The notes under the pieces: generated by a model | Databases searched by the model: none | Seen by the model: the letters and a program-made list of their open reading frames with translations, nothing else | What the model was told of the DNA's origin: nothing | Program-made: the position numbers and the translations under genes | Part shown: positions 8,401 through 18,000 of the stretch, one piece after another | Position numbering within the stretch: the stretch's first letter is position 1 | Layout of the letters: the number at the start of each line of letters is the position of its first letter | Source: Pseudomonas zanjanensis | GTDB lineage: Bacteria > Pseudomonadota > Gammaproteobacteria > Pseudomonadales > Pseudomonadaceae | Direction: 5' to 3' | Assembly (NCBI RefSeq): GCF_014268745.2 | Contig: NZ_JABWRB020000002.1 | Span: forward strand, 434,001-498,000 | Length of the DNA stretch: 64,000 nucleotides

Positions 8401-10362
8401 GAGGATTACGCGCGGCTGATGCAGGATGCGGCCGCCGTCAAGGTCGCGGAGATGCTGGGCCTCAGCGCGCGCGAGGTGCTTGAAGCGGTACGTTTCATCG
8501 CACCGTCGGGAGTGCTTACACAGCTGAGTCAATTCAATGGTTTGATCCGCATGCTGGAGATGGCTCGCACGAGCGAGCTAAGCATTCTGGCCCTGCATGA
8601 ACTGGGCGGACTGCCGGTGTCCGCCAATACCGAAGATTATCGCAACGCCGTGCAATACGCGCTCGGTAGTCTCTACGCCGGTCGGCTTCAATTGGGCGGT
8701 TCCGGCAACGCCCCCGAGGTTGGCCAGGCGACAACGAGCGAGACGTCGGTCGACCGGACGCGCCTGGTGGCCAACGCGCTGGAGTTAGATCCGGTAAAAG
8801 CACAGGCGAGGTATCGCCTGCTGGTGCGGGACCTGAGCGGAAAGCCGCTGGTCAATATTCGGGTGCGTTGGGCCCTGACAGGCCCAGGCGTCTTGGACTC
8901 GGATATATCCCACACCGATTTCGATGGGGTAGTGAATGTCACATTGACGTCAGCTTCGCAGATGGGCATTGCAACGGTTTTTGCGATCATCGGACTCGAC
9001 CAGCGTATTGCAATGCCTACGGTGACAATCGACTGCGACGAGGAAACGCTAGGCTTGCGTCAGCCCAGGCCCGAAGAGGACGGCGCGCCCAAACTCGCCG
9101 GTCGCCGTGAATCCTTTGAATTGTCCGCCACGGTGTACGACGATTTTGGCAACCGGGGACGTAATCGGCGTGTACGTTGGAGCGTTGTCGAAGGCGCCGG
9201 TCAGTTCAAGAAGGATACGACGATTGCCGATGCAAGCGGTGTCGCCCGCGCCCAGCTGTTCAGCAACGAGGAGGGGATAACGAAGGTCCAGGCCACCCTC
9301 GGTGCGGAGCGGACCCTTCAAGGTTTTGCCACGTTTCGCTTCATCGATGCGCCTTATATCGATAAGAACCTCTACAGGTTGCGCTTCAGGGGGCCGAATG
9401 TGCTCGGCCAGGACGTAACAATCGCCTGCCGCGTTCTCTCGCTGAGCGGAGCGGGCAAGTCGGAAGCACAAATCGACTGGCACGTGCAATTCGCCGATGG
9501 GACAGAGTACACACCGTCGGCAGTGGCTGTTTCAGACTCTGATGGATACGCAGTTTTCGAGCTGCCCGCGTCGGAGCTCAAGGAAGGCGCCATGACCGTT
9601 CGCGCAAGCCTCTTGCCTCCAAGCAGACAGGCCGACAGAGAGGACACGTTCGAACAAACCATGGTCATTCTCCCCGTGCCCAGGCTTGCCGCGGCGTCCC
9701 CTGCCCATGTGCTCGTGATTGCCCAGGCGGGTGAGGTGGTGCATATGCGGGTGCGGGTGGAAGCCGAGGTCGAGCCGGCGGGGTTTGAGGGGGTTGGCGA
9801 GTATCCCGTGCAATGGATGATGGATGATGCCGATGGACCGAAAGAGACGCGGACCGATTCCGAAGGCATGGCGGTTTTTGCCGTGCCGATCGATCTGGCC
9901 GGCGAATATGCGCTCACGGCAACACTCGATGCGCTTGATGGGCAGGTGGTCAGCTTCACGATAAAAGTCCTTGCCGAGCCGAATTGGCAATTCACCTTGA
10001 CGCGGGTTGATCAGAAGGCGACCGAAGCCGAGTCGGATTCGCTGACCTTCGTCGTCGGCCAGCGCTACACCCTGACCCTGGTGGATACGTCCGACGCCAG
10101 CGATAGGACAGATCGCAAGATCGCCCTGACCTGGAGTGGGGTCAATCCGGTCGGCCAGGGGTTGGTGGCGAACCCGAGCTTTTTGCAGATGCGCGAGCTT
10201 CCTGGGAACGGACTCTTGAGCTGGCAAATCGACTGCCGACAACTGCCCGATCCCAGGGCGGTCTTTTCGATCGGCGCGGCGCTGCAAGGCACCCGTTATA
10301 GCCGGATCCTGCGCACGAAAATCCAATGGGATGGCCAGTCATCCCGCCGACCGGGATCCTGA
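5437..10362 (+). CDS. TcA N-terminal subunit (TccA/TcaA-like, VRP1 family) with Ig-like C-terminal tail
   Basis: A 1641-residue protein. The first ~1100 residues are mainly helical and of VRP1 (SpvA) type, including the block around SPVAYLVSLYKKVLSLEQ that marks the start of TcA shells. From about residue 1108 to the end the text changes to beta-rich repeats of bacterial Ig/invasin type (for example VRWALTGPGVLDSDISHTDF and VRWSVVEGAGQFKKDTTIAD), perhaps four or five domains. Photorhabdus TccA is known to be much shorter (about 965 aa), so this tail is unusual. ATG at 5437 is chosen because GGAG is 6 nt upstream; a TTG at 5425 is the alternative. No signal peptide. The second half of TcA follows 102 nt downstream. 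Function as the shell half of the TcA pore is inferred from family. Confidence 0.88.
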   Translation: MPSDRLLPSNPDPSASRAPLTTTMAGLLNPSGSETINAIVAQAGSILELARGRPERWLAQGLRSGPAQELHERAMSAAIWIVRQYRERELRGADSLTYDVHRGFASLTDGARYDMEFDEDWSNMARPNAIEARTSPVAYLVSLYKKVLSLEQAGGEDKRYRLEVRRPDIAAQLLDSAAMTRECSVLSLSTKILEASLLSAGRSSDPDAVEADKLLASARYPLSMPYEHWVEQLEVILSLFDQSVSAFGELARATDPDFHYFALPGMQTDRGDDTFLLSLPIGPARRELLLEARFNGAQPTNEAQIADFYWTTYRVYSKSSLEDSAEFCTRTGATREALPGLFAVGEQAPTLSPHVSPSTVSQQEPGPQDFGAVYINGATPPAIELRATDETRRVHLRELPEDMETVPVNPPVQLENLTNDHADRIHRLMRLSRWLGTSFREMDQLIVAAHRAEKKTGTPQITRNTLKVLGIFCEMRTRYGVTAEDFAAWLDKVSIFGAGEMLPQYDRIFVNHGLLGRPLILDDSPFSARVEDNMDERGRETVQAICASLGLDTSEYTYMARVVASAYDPPQLTRNLEILSSFYRIASIARYLQVPPTVLIGLVQTLGQTGPILKQIAGVPSIDALPSLGATDFTAALMAVVECVRWCRDKGIDLAWLVQALRSNTTVPVASDSERQLVFSLHTSLEGLRITNEVLRQAGVPTTLDNMDTKVGIDWVSALTDVVDAQGIVLDGVSGSDTDYALSIRNIVADVVERLASNEDLIREDRGEADTLKNMVVESVTAVILRMRASQRALVEEHLATYLAISSDLVLPLMDWADQSVYDILRWVWETDGVVTPAASLLAMALQRLSRSDPVARRLRAAVLPKDAAFMGEEDDLENWSNVDVMLQKLGSLRRLADIARQFELDGEFLSRHAANKRQVEGWTDAPDLFGFRPGLDDSGAITLATLYHLQTYRDVASRMQASPSALMDYLSLVNDPQAFDPDLFIESEDYARLMQDAAAVKVAEMLGLSAREVLEAVRFIAPSGVLTQLSQFNGLIRMLEMARTSELSILALHELGGLPVSANTEDYRNAVQYALGSLYAGRLQLGGSGNAPEVGQATTSETSVDRTRLVANALELDPVKAQARYRLLVRDLSGKPLVNIRVRWALTGPGVLDSDISHTDFDGVVNVTLTSASQMGIATVFAIIGLDQRIAMPTVTIDCDEETLGLRQPRPEEDGAPKLAGRRESFELSATVYDDFGNRGRNRRVRWSVVEGAGQFKKDTTIADASGVARAQLFSNEEGITKVQATLGAERTLQGFATFRFIDAPYIDKNLYRLRFRGPNVLGQDVTIACRVLSLSGAGKSEAQIDWHVQFADGTEYTPSAVAVSDSDGYAVFELPASELKEGAMTVRASLLPPSRQADREDTFEQTMVILPVPRLAAASPAHVLVIAQAGEVVHMRVRVEAEVEPAGFEGVGEYPVQWMMDDADGPKETRTDSEGMAVFAVPIDLAGEYALTATLDALDGQVVSFTIKVLAEPNWQFTLTRVDQKATEAESDSLTFVVGQRYTLTLVDTSDASDRTDRKIALTWSGVNPVGQGLVANPSFLQMRELPGNGLLSWQIDCRQLPDPRAVFSIGAALQGTRYSRILRTKIQWDGQSSRRPGS

Positions 10363-10464
10363 ACGGGCCCTTACCCATTCACACCCACATCGACGCTCCC
10401 TGCGGTGATCCCAGGATCGGAGCAGCGAATCAGCCATCAGGTATGAAATCCCAGAGGCGCGGTC

Positions 10465-13400
10465 ATGAAGGATCTTACGACGAAACTTGAAGCCTTGAAC
10501 AAGCAGCGCCAGGAGGCACTCCTTGAATGTTACTTGGGCGCCGTGGCGGCCCGGGACGGCGATACCCATGTGCTGGCCGCGGCCGATGACCTCGATGCCT
10601 ATCACCTGTTTGACCACCATGTCGACACGGCGCCGAAAACATCCGCCGTGGGCGAGATGATCGCCAGCTTGCAGCGCTATATCCACGGTATTTATTCCGG
10701 CGACGAACCGGGTTTCGGGCAGCACTTCGATGAGCGGGAAGTGGAAACCTGGCGTCAGTGGGAAAGCCGTTATGCGATTTGGGCGGGCGCGGAGAAACTG
10801 CAAAGTTATCCGGAAAACTATATCGATCCGCAATTGCGCATTGTCAAAACGCGCTTTTATGAAGAGTTGGAAGGGGGCCTTGCGCAAGGACGTCTCAATA
10901 CCGAGCGTGCACAATCGTCCGTGCTCAATTATCTCGAGCAATTCGAAGACATCGCCGATATCCAGGTGCTCAGCGGGTACATTGATGGGCCTTTTGTGCT
11001 GTCCGATTCAACTGTTTATCAAGCGGACTATTATTTCCTCGGGCGCAAGCCCGTCGATAACAAATATTACTGGCGCAAGGTTGGCATCGTTCGCGGTGAG
11101 GGGCAGACACGGATTCCGCCCAGCGCCTGGAGTGAGTGGGAACCCATTGAGGCCGCGATAGGCGATGCCGTGAGTGCGCGCCTGACTTCTTTTGGCAGCC
11201 GGCTTTATGTCTTCTGGGTGAGCAGATCATCCTTGAATGATATTGGCGAGGTTGAAGGGCTCCATTGGGACCAGTTTGATATTCGTTTTTCTTATCGCAA
11301 CCTGAGCGGCGGCTGGAGCCCGCCGTTTGTCGTTGACACGGTCATGCTCAAGCGCGAAAGCCCGCAGCCCGATCGGCGCCATCGGCGCGCACGTACGACA
11401 GAAGGAAACAATAAGCTTCTGGCAATCACGAGTGAAAGCGGGATTACCAAAGAAGCGGCGCAGATGGTGCTTGGCGTGGTGCTGTCAACCGCCGATGGTG
11501 AGTGCACCACATGCTATTACGCATGGGATGAATTGCTGAACCGCATCGACCTCGCGCAAGCCGAGCAGGCGCACATCGATGAGCTGTTCGAGCAATATTT
11601 TTCGGAGGGGGCGGGGACGTCTTATCTCCAACGACGCCTGCCGCAGCTGGGTGGCGAAAGAGACTACAAAGGGTGGGGAGTAGAATCCATTCAAGTCAAG
11701 AACCCCGAGGACGAGCCGGGATATACGAATTATCTCTACCTACGGGCAATAAACGTCGCTGGATTTCTCGGGATAACAGTCGGTAGCTTTCATAGCGCTT
11801 CTGCGAAGCGGCTATCCCATTCCCGCACGCGCGTTCATAAAAATATTTTAGTAACGCATTCTTTTTTTGACATTCATATTTATACCTACAATGAGTCTTT
11901 CGGCGATGCTCGGTATAACCAATATTACAAAATAGTCATGGACTTCTCCTCGGGTAACTTCACGGCGCCTGCACAGGTCGAGTTCATAGACGAGCAGGGT
12001 GTGCCGGGGGCAACCGTGACGTTTGAGGGAGGTAGCGCTGTAATCTCCTTGGCTATTCCGGTTCTAAATAACGATGGCACTTATAGGAGTATTTTTCGGC
12101 ACATGGCAAACCTGCCAGATGCCGAATATGCCCGTCATGGAACCTGGTTGAAAATCACCAGCAACGGTTCGGATTTTGTAATCAATGGCCAGTTTTCAAA
12201 CCGTGGAACTGGATCAGTAGGTCCTCTCTCTCTGCCCATCTGGGTAGGCGAGGGCAAAGAGCCCGCAGGGGATCTTCGGTCGTTTACATTCAATGGGGCT
12301 GCGCTGCACTTGAAACGGCTCCCGTTGAATAGCAATCAGCAAATCGTTGCCGTCGGGTTGGGGGAATATAAAGAGGATACTTGGAGCGAAGGCTATCAAG
12401 AGTACGAAATTACACTCAAGGCCCCGCCACCCACAGGGCCACAAATTGTCTTAGGCCCCGAGACTGGTCAGGGCCAGGCCAGTCAGTTTCTCGATTTTGG
12501 TGCTGAATTCGGAGTGGGTAACGCCGTCCAATCCATCCGCTTGAACACCACGTTCGGTCGCGAGCTGGTGGAGCGGGCGGGGCTTTCCATTGGCAATTTG
12601 CTCTCCTGGGACAGCCAGCACACCGAAGAGCCGCCGCGCCCGGGCTCCAATGAACCAGAGTTTTTAGATTTCCATGGCGCGAACGGGCGTTATTTCTGGG
12701 AAATATTCTTCCATCTCCCGCATCTGGTAGCCGTACAGTTGCGCCGCGAAATGAGCTTCGAGGATGCGCTGGGATGGTTGCACTATCTCTTCGATCCGTC
12801 CGCCAAGATCAATCCGGGACGTACAGAAACCACCCCCTATTGGCGCTCGCGGCCGTTGCTGATGGAGGGCGATCCCAGCTTCGAAGTGGCATCGCCCGCC
12901 GATCCGGATGCCATCGCCTACAGCAATCCGATTCATTACCGCAAACGGATTTTTCGCGATTATGTCGAGACCCTGATCGAATGGGGCGATTGGCTCTACA
13001 GGCAACTGACACGCGACAGTTTGACCGAAGCCAAAATGCTCTATCTGAAGGCCGCGCGCATGATGGGACCGGCGCCTGATGTGCGCGGGGCATCGAATTG
13101 GACACCAAAGTCCCTCGGTGAACTGGAAGGTGCACGCAACCTCGAGTGTTTCGACGCGCTCATTCAATCGCTGTCGGTCGATACCCTGATCAATCTGCCG
13201 CCGACGTCCGACCATGGTCTGTTGGCGCCCCTGGTGGATCACCCGGATTTTCGCGCGGAAATCAATCGCGACCTGCTGGATGTCTGGGACGTCCTGAAGG
13301 CACGATTGCACAACCTGCGGCATTACCTGACCCTCGACGGCAAGCCCATCGACTTGCCGCTTTACGACACGCCCATCAATCCCAAGGACCTGATGCGGGC

Positions 13401-15003
13401 CCAGGCTGGCGGTGGTGGCTTCAACCTGCGGGACATCCTGACGCCACCGATCGTACCGCCTTATCGCTTCATGGCCATCTTGCCCCGCGCGCAGCAAGCG
13501 GTGCAGACCCTGTGCCGGTTTGGTGACCAGCTTCGGCAATATATGGAGCAGGCGGATCGCTGCGACCAGGAAACCCTGCAACAAGAACACCTCATCGAGA
13601 TGAGCCATTTCAGTCGTGAGCTGCAAACCGAATTGTTGCGCCACGCCGAAGTCACGCTTGACGCTCTCAAGGCTTCCCAACTGATGGTGGGTGAGCGCAA
13701 AAACTATTTTCATGGATTGGTCGAGAAGGATTTGAATAAGGAGGAAATCGAGGCGGCCGAAAATCTAAAGCATGCAAGAAAAGGCGCCGTGGCTACGGGG
13801 TCCACCACCAGCTTCGGACACGCATTGGATTTTGCCGTCAACATTGTTGGGTTGGCGGCCGGCGGCATCAAGTGGAGTGCCCCGGCACACGCTGCTGCCG
13901 CAGCGACGAGCGCTTACAGTCAAAGTGAATCGTTCTGGTCCAACCTCCATGAGCGCTACGGCTCGCAACAGCGCCTGCGTGAAGAGTGGAGTTTCCAGTA
14001 CAAGGCGGCGAATGCCGAACTCGAGGCATTGGAAAAACAAGTACAAGCCCAGCAGATCCAGATCCAGGCATCGACGGTCTCGGTCAATCAGCAAGTTCGG
14101 GCCATCGAACAGGCCAAGGAGATGTACACCTTTCTCACCCAGACCCGCACATCCCGGGCATCGCTCTATCGTTGGATGCAGAGCAAAATGGCCACGTTGT
14201 ATTTCCAGACCTACGATGCGGTGACCGCCCTGTGTTTGTCGGTGCAGGCCTGTTGGCAATACGAGATTGGCGATTATGAAAGCCACTTCATCCTACCCGG
14301 CGCATGGGTCGACAGCCATCACGGCTTCACCGCTGGCGAGACGCTGACGCTGGGCCTGCTGCGCATGGAGTCAGCTTTTTTACATCGCTATGAACGGCGC
14401 TTGACGATCAGGAAGTTGGTGTCGCTACGCGACTATTTCGGGGATGCGTGGCCAGAGACATTCGAGACGCTCAAAACCAGCGGGAAACTGGATTTCACCC
14501 TCGATAGCCGCTGCTACGACAGCGATTATCCCGGCCATTATTTGCGCCAGATTCGTCGCGTGTCGATCACCCTGCCGGCGCTGTTCGGTCCCTACGAGAC
14601 GGCGTGCATGACGCTCACGCAACTCTCCAGCAAGCTGCTGATCAAACCCGATCCTGGTGGCGCCCGGCATCTCTATGATCCGGCGCATGCCGACGCCGAT
14701 ACCACTTATGTGCGTTATAACCTGCGCGCCCAGCCGCAAATCGCCGTTTCCGACGGGCTGGACGATGACGGCATCGGCTCACGCTTCGCTTTCGACGAAG
14801 ACCGTTATGCGTCCTTCGAACGAACCGGCGCGATTGCTTCGTGGCAAATCGCCTTTCCACGGCCCGACTCAGACAAGCAAACAGAAATTCTTGAGTCGTT
14901 GACCGACATCATCGTCGAAGTGGAATACACCGCCCACGATGGCGGCAACGACTTTGCCGAGATCATCACAGAGCTTTTAAAAGAGACGGTGTTTCGCCAG
15001 TAG
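10465..15003 (+). CDS. TcA C-terminal subunit (TccB-like: neuraminidase-like, pore and TcB-binding regions)
   Basis: A 1512-residue protein. An ABC-toxin N-terminal region (about 1-130, with FDHHVDTAPKTSAVGEMIAS) is followed by a neuraminidase-like part carrying YYFLGRKPVDNKYYWRKVGI near residue 190. The C-terminal third holds long helices and coiled coil (about 1060-1260), a hydrophobic small-residue stretch (around 1110-1150) and a TcB-binding end (TDIIVEVEYTAHDGGNDF). TcA forms the pentameric injection channel and receptor-binding shell; in split systems this half carries the pore and TcB-binding site. ATG is preceded by AGAGG. DNA from about 11690 to 12420 is visibly more AT-rich than the rest, suggesting replacement of a surface domain. 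No signal peptide. Confidence 0.92.
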   Translation: MKDLTTKLEALNKQRQEALLECYLGAVAARDGDTHVLAAADDLDAYHLFDHHVDTAPKTSAVGEMIASLQRYIHGIYSGDEPGFGQHFDEREVETWRQWESRYAIWAGAEKLQSYPENYIDPQLRIVKTRFYEELEGGLAQGRLNTERAQSSVLNYLEQFEDIADIQVLSGYIDGPFVLSDSTVYQADYYFLGRKPVDNKYYWRKVGIVRGEGQTRIPPSAWSEWEPIEAAIGDAVSARLTSFGSRLYVFWVSRSSLNDIGEVEGLHWDQFDIRFSYRNLSGGWSPPFVVDTVMLKRESPQPDRRHRRARTTEGNNKLLAITSESGITKEAAQMVLGVVLSTADGECTTCYYAWDELLNRIDLAQAEQAHIDELFEQYFSEGAGTSYLQRRLPQLGGERDYKGWGVESIQVKNPEDEPGYTNYLYLRAINVAGFLGITVGSFHSASAKRLSHSRTRVHKNILVTHSFFDIHIYTYNESFGDARYNQYYKIVMDFSSGNFTAPAQVEFIDEQGVPGATVTFEGGSAVISLAIPVLNNDGTYRSIFRHMANLPDAEYARHGTWLKITSNGSDFVINGQFSNRGTGSVGPLSLPIWVGEGKEPAGDLRSFTFNGAALHLKRLPLNSNQQIVAVGLGEYKEDTWSEGYQEYEITLKAPPPTGPQIVLGPETGQGQASQFLDFGAEFGVGNAVQSIRLNTTFGRELVERAGLSIGNLLSWDSQHTEEPPRPGSNEPEFLDFHGANGRYFWEIFFHLPHLVAVQLRREMSFEDALGWLHYLFDPSAKINPGRTETTPYWRSRPLLMEGDPSFEVASPADPDAIAYSNPIHYRKRIFRDYVETLIEWGDWLYRQLTRDSLTEAKMLYLKAARMMGPAPDVRGASNWTPKSLGELEGARNLECFDALIQSLSVDTLINLPPTSDHGLLAPLVDHPDFRAEINRDLLDVWDVLKARLHNLRHYLTLDGKPIDLPLYDTPINPKDLMRAQAGGGGFNLRDILTPPIVPPYRFMAILPRAQQAVQTLCRFGDQLRQYMEQADRCDQETLQQEHLIEMSHFSRELQTELLRHAEVTLDALKASQLMVGERKNYFHGLVEKDLNKEEIEAAENLKHARKGAVATGSTTSFGHALDFAVNIVGLAAGGIKWSAPAHAAAAATSAYSQSESFWSNLHERYGSQQRLREEWSFQYKAANAELEALEKQVQAQQIQIQASTVSVNQQVRAIEQAKEMYTFLTQTRTSRASLYRWMQSKMATLYFQTYDAVTALCLSVQACWQYEIGDYESHFILPGAWVDSHHGFTAGETLTLGLLRMESAFLHRYERRLTIRKLVSLRDYFGDAWPETFETLKTSGKLDFTLDSRCYDSDYPGHYLRQIRRVSITLPALFGPYETACMTLTQLSSKLLIKPDPGGARHLYDPAHADADTTYVRYNLRAQPQIAVSDGLDDDGIGSRFAFDEDRYASFERTGAIASWQIAFPRPDSDKQTEILESLTDIIVEVEYTAHDGGNDFAEIITELLKETVFRQ

Positions 15004-15084
15004 GACGAGGCGTCCATAAACCTCGTTCAAGCTTGGCCTGTAGTCACCGAACTGACGTAACACAACCTGTCAGGGAGCGTGGAC

Positions 15085-18000
15085 ATGAGCGTGCAGAAGA
15101 AAGTCGAGCGCAACTTGCTGGGAGAAGCAGGCGATTTGCTCACGCCTACTTGGCCTTCGCAATGGACGAGGCGCGCAGACGGGGACGACGGCGGTGCCGA
15201 TCTCGTCTATGTGACGAGCCCCGACATCGAACGCCGTTATGTCTATCTCTATGGCGCGGTGGAGGCCTCGATCGAATTCGATCTGCCAGTCGACCTTAAC
15301 CTGACGGCAGAGGCCGGGTATCAAGTCAGGTTTCTTTATCAACCGACACAACGGTCGAGCGAAAATCCTAAAGTGCGGGCGTACTTCAACGCCAGGGCGC
15401 ACTACTGGGAATACGAGTTGCACACGAGCAACGTGAGAGAGGGCGTGGAGCAGCCACGAGACTGGTTGACCTGCGACGAAACGATCGCTCTGATCGACGA
15501 GAACACCCAGCCAAAAGCTGTCCTGGCCTTTCAATCCGGACTGTTCGATCCATCCAGCCCTGATGTCGATATCACGAGCGGGCCAGAAAACGACCAGCCT
15601 ATCGCCCAAGAGCCTGGTTGGCCGGGTGGTCGTGGTGAGTTGCATTTTTCCGGCAAGGCCCAGGGATCGGATGTCGCTCCCGAAGTGGCATTCGGTGTGT
15701 CGTTATTCCTGCACCTTAAACCGTTGCAACTGGCCACCGATCAACCCATGCCCGAATTGGATGGCGTCGTCGCCCGCTATTGGGTGGAAAAAGGCGGCCA
15801 TACCTATATGCCGATCTGCCGGGGAGGAGGGTCGCATCACCTTGACTTGCCGGTAACCGAAGCCTGCGGCTGGGCCGGCGGCGGGATTTATAAAGGCACC
15901 AGCGCCTACGCATCCTTCACCAATCAGGACGAGGCCGGGCAGGCCAGGCTGCAAGTGACGCCGACCGAACCTGATGCGGATGACGAGGCGCAGCATATCG
16001 CCAAGGTCTGGGACATTCGCAACGATGCCGATGCGAGCGATGACAGCGTGGACGGCAAGACTGCCACGCTGCGCTTCGAAAGTGTCTATCATGCCCCGAA
16101 CCATGAGACGTTGGCCTGCATTGTCGGGCCCTACAAGCTTGATATTACCAGGCACATCCTGCCGGAATTCTGGCCAAGCGTGGAGGAAGGAGAAACCATC
16201 GACCTTCATGTCAAAGTTCGTTACACCGTTTCCGATAAGATTGAGCCTGGTATCGACGTGCAATGGCGTCATGATGGCGATCTACTGACCACCATTCCCA
16301 CTCGGGATGATGGTTGGTCTGCCTATCGCTACACACCAACCGGCGATACCCAATTGGTCGCGACCATCGACAGTCCTTACAAGGCCGAGTCTGATACGCA
16401 TGCGCAAGCCTTCGACATCAAGACCATCCCGACCGGTAAATGGACACAGTTCGAACTGAGTGTCGACGCAGAGGATATTTCTCCTGGCGATCCTTGGCGG
16501 ATACTGCCCGGTCAATCCTACGAAGTGACGCTCAAGCCACGGTCCGGCAGTGTGATGATCGGTGAGGACCTGACGCTCACCGTCGATGAGCCAAGGCTGC
16601 AAGTTGAGCCGACGGAGGCTCGAACGCTGGTCGAGGGTGGCCTCACTTGGACCGTTACGACGTCAAGCGTGGATATTGGTGACTTTACCCTGAGCCTCGG
16701 CTGCATTCGCTTCAAACAGTCGCCGACATGGACGGGAACCACCAACCGTTTGCCTGCCTTGACAATCGCCGAGGCGGACGGCAATCAGCTCGATCCGCTT
16801 GCGGCGGTAGCCACTCTGACGGCGGTAGTGCCGCAATACGATGACATGCGGGGCACTGACAAGATCAGCGTTACCTGGACCGGTGAGACGGGCAGCCCGC
16901 AGGAGGGATCACACAGCACGACACCGGTTGAGGTGGGAGCCGTCGGGGCGAAGTCGATCGAGCTGCCGGTGGGGTTGATCGCCTATGCTCTGGGCAAGCC
17001 GGTGACGGTTACCTATACGGTGACGCGTGGTAGCACGTCGCTGCCGGCGCCGGATACGCTTACGTTGAATGTGATCCCTCTGCCTGAAAGCGCGCTGGAG
17101 CCGAGCAGGCCGTATTTTCGCTATGTTGCGCAGGAGGATGGTGTCGAACTGGATGTGGGCAACCTGCCGGACAATATCATGATGCAGGTAGACATCTGGC
17201 CGCATATCGCTGTCGGTCAGCATCTATGGATGCGTTTGAAAGGCCATAAGGCCGATGGGACTGAGCACAACAACAATATCTGGACACCGCCGGGCCCATC
17301 CGTCAGCGGGATCTGGCTGACGCAGGGTTATTATAGGCTGGGTACAGCAATCTCCAACTACTTGAGGGAACTGGGCGACGGCAGCGTGCTGACGGTGGAG
17401 TTCAAGGTCGCTTTCGGTCAAAGCACCGATGAAGCTCACGCCACTCTCTTCCCGCTGCGCACCTACACCATTCGCGCAGCATTTGACGCGGGTGCCCCCA
17501 GCGTCGAACAGGCCACGGACACTGCGCCCAACCAGCGACTGGAACCCTTGGACGCACAGGATAGTTTGACAGTGGTGATTCCGGACTACGGTACCCAATC
17601 CGGCGATCAGGTCAGTGTGACGTGGACCGGGACGGCTGGGGGGGGAACCGTAACGGTTGGTCCGCAACCGCTGCCCACCACCCGGAAGATTGAAGTTCCG
17701 GTGTCGGTGATCGCCTATAACCTCGGTCAAACGGTAACGGTCACCTATACCGTTACTCGCGACACTGGAGTGAAACCGCCGTCCGCTCCCTTGACGCTGG
17801 TTGTGGGCTCGTTGGCTGAGAGCGCGCTGGCGCCGAGCAGGCCGTATATTCGCCATGTTGCGCAGGAGGATGGTGTCGAACTGGATGTGGGCAACCTGCC
17901 GGATAGTGTCTCGATACAGATAGACATCTGGCCACATATCGCTGTCGGTCAGCATCTATGGATGCGTTTGAAAGGCCATAAGGCCGATGGGACTGAGCAC

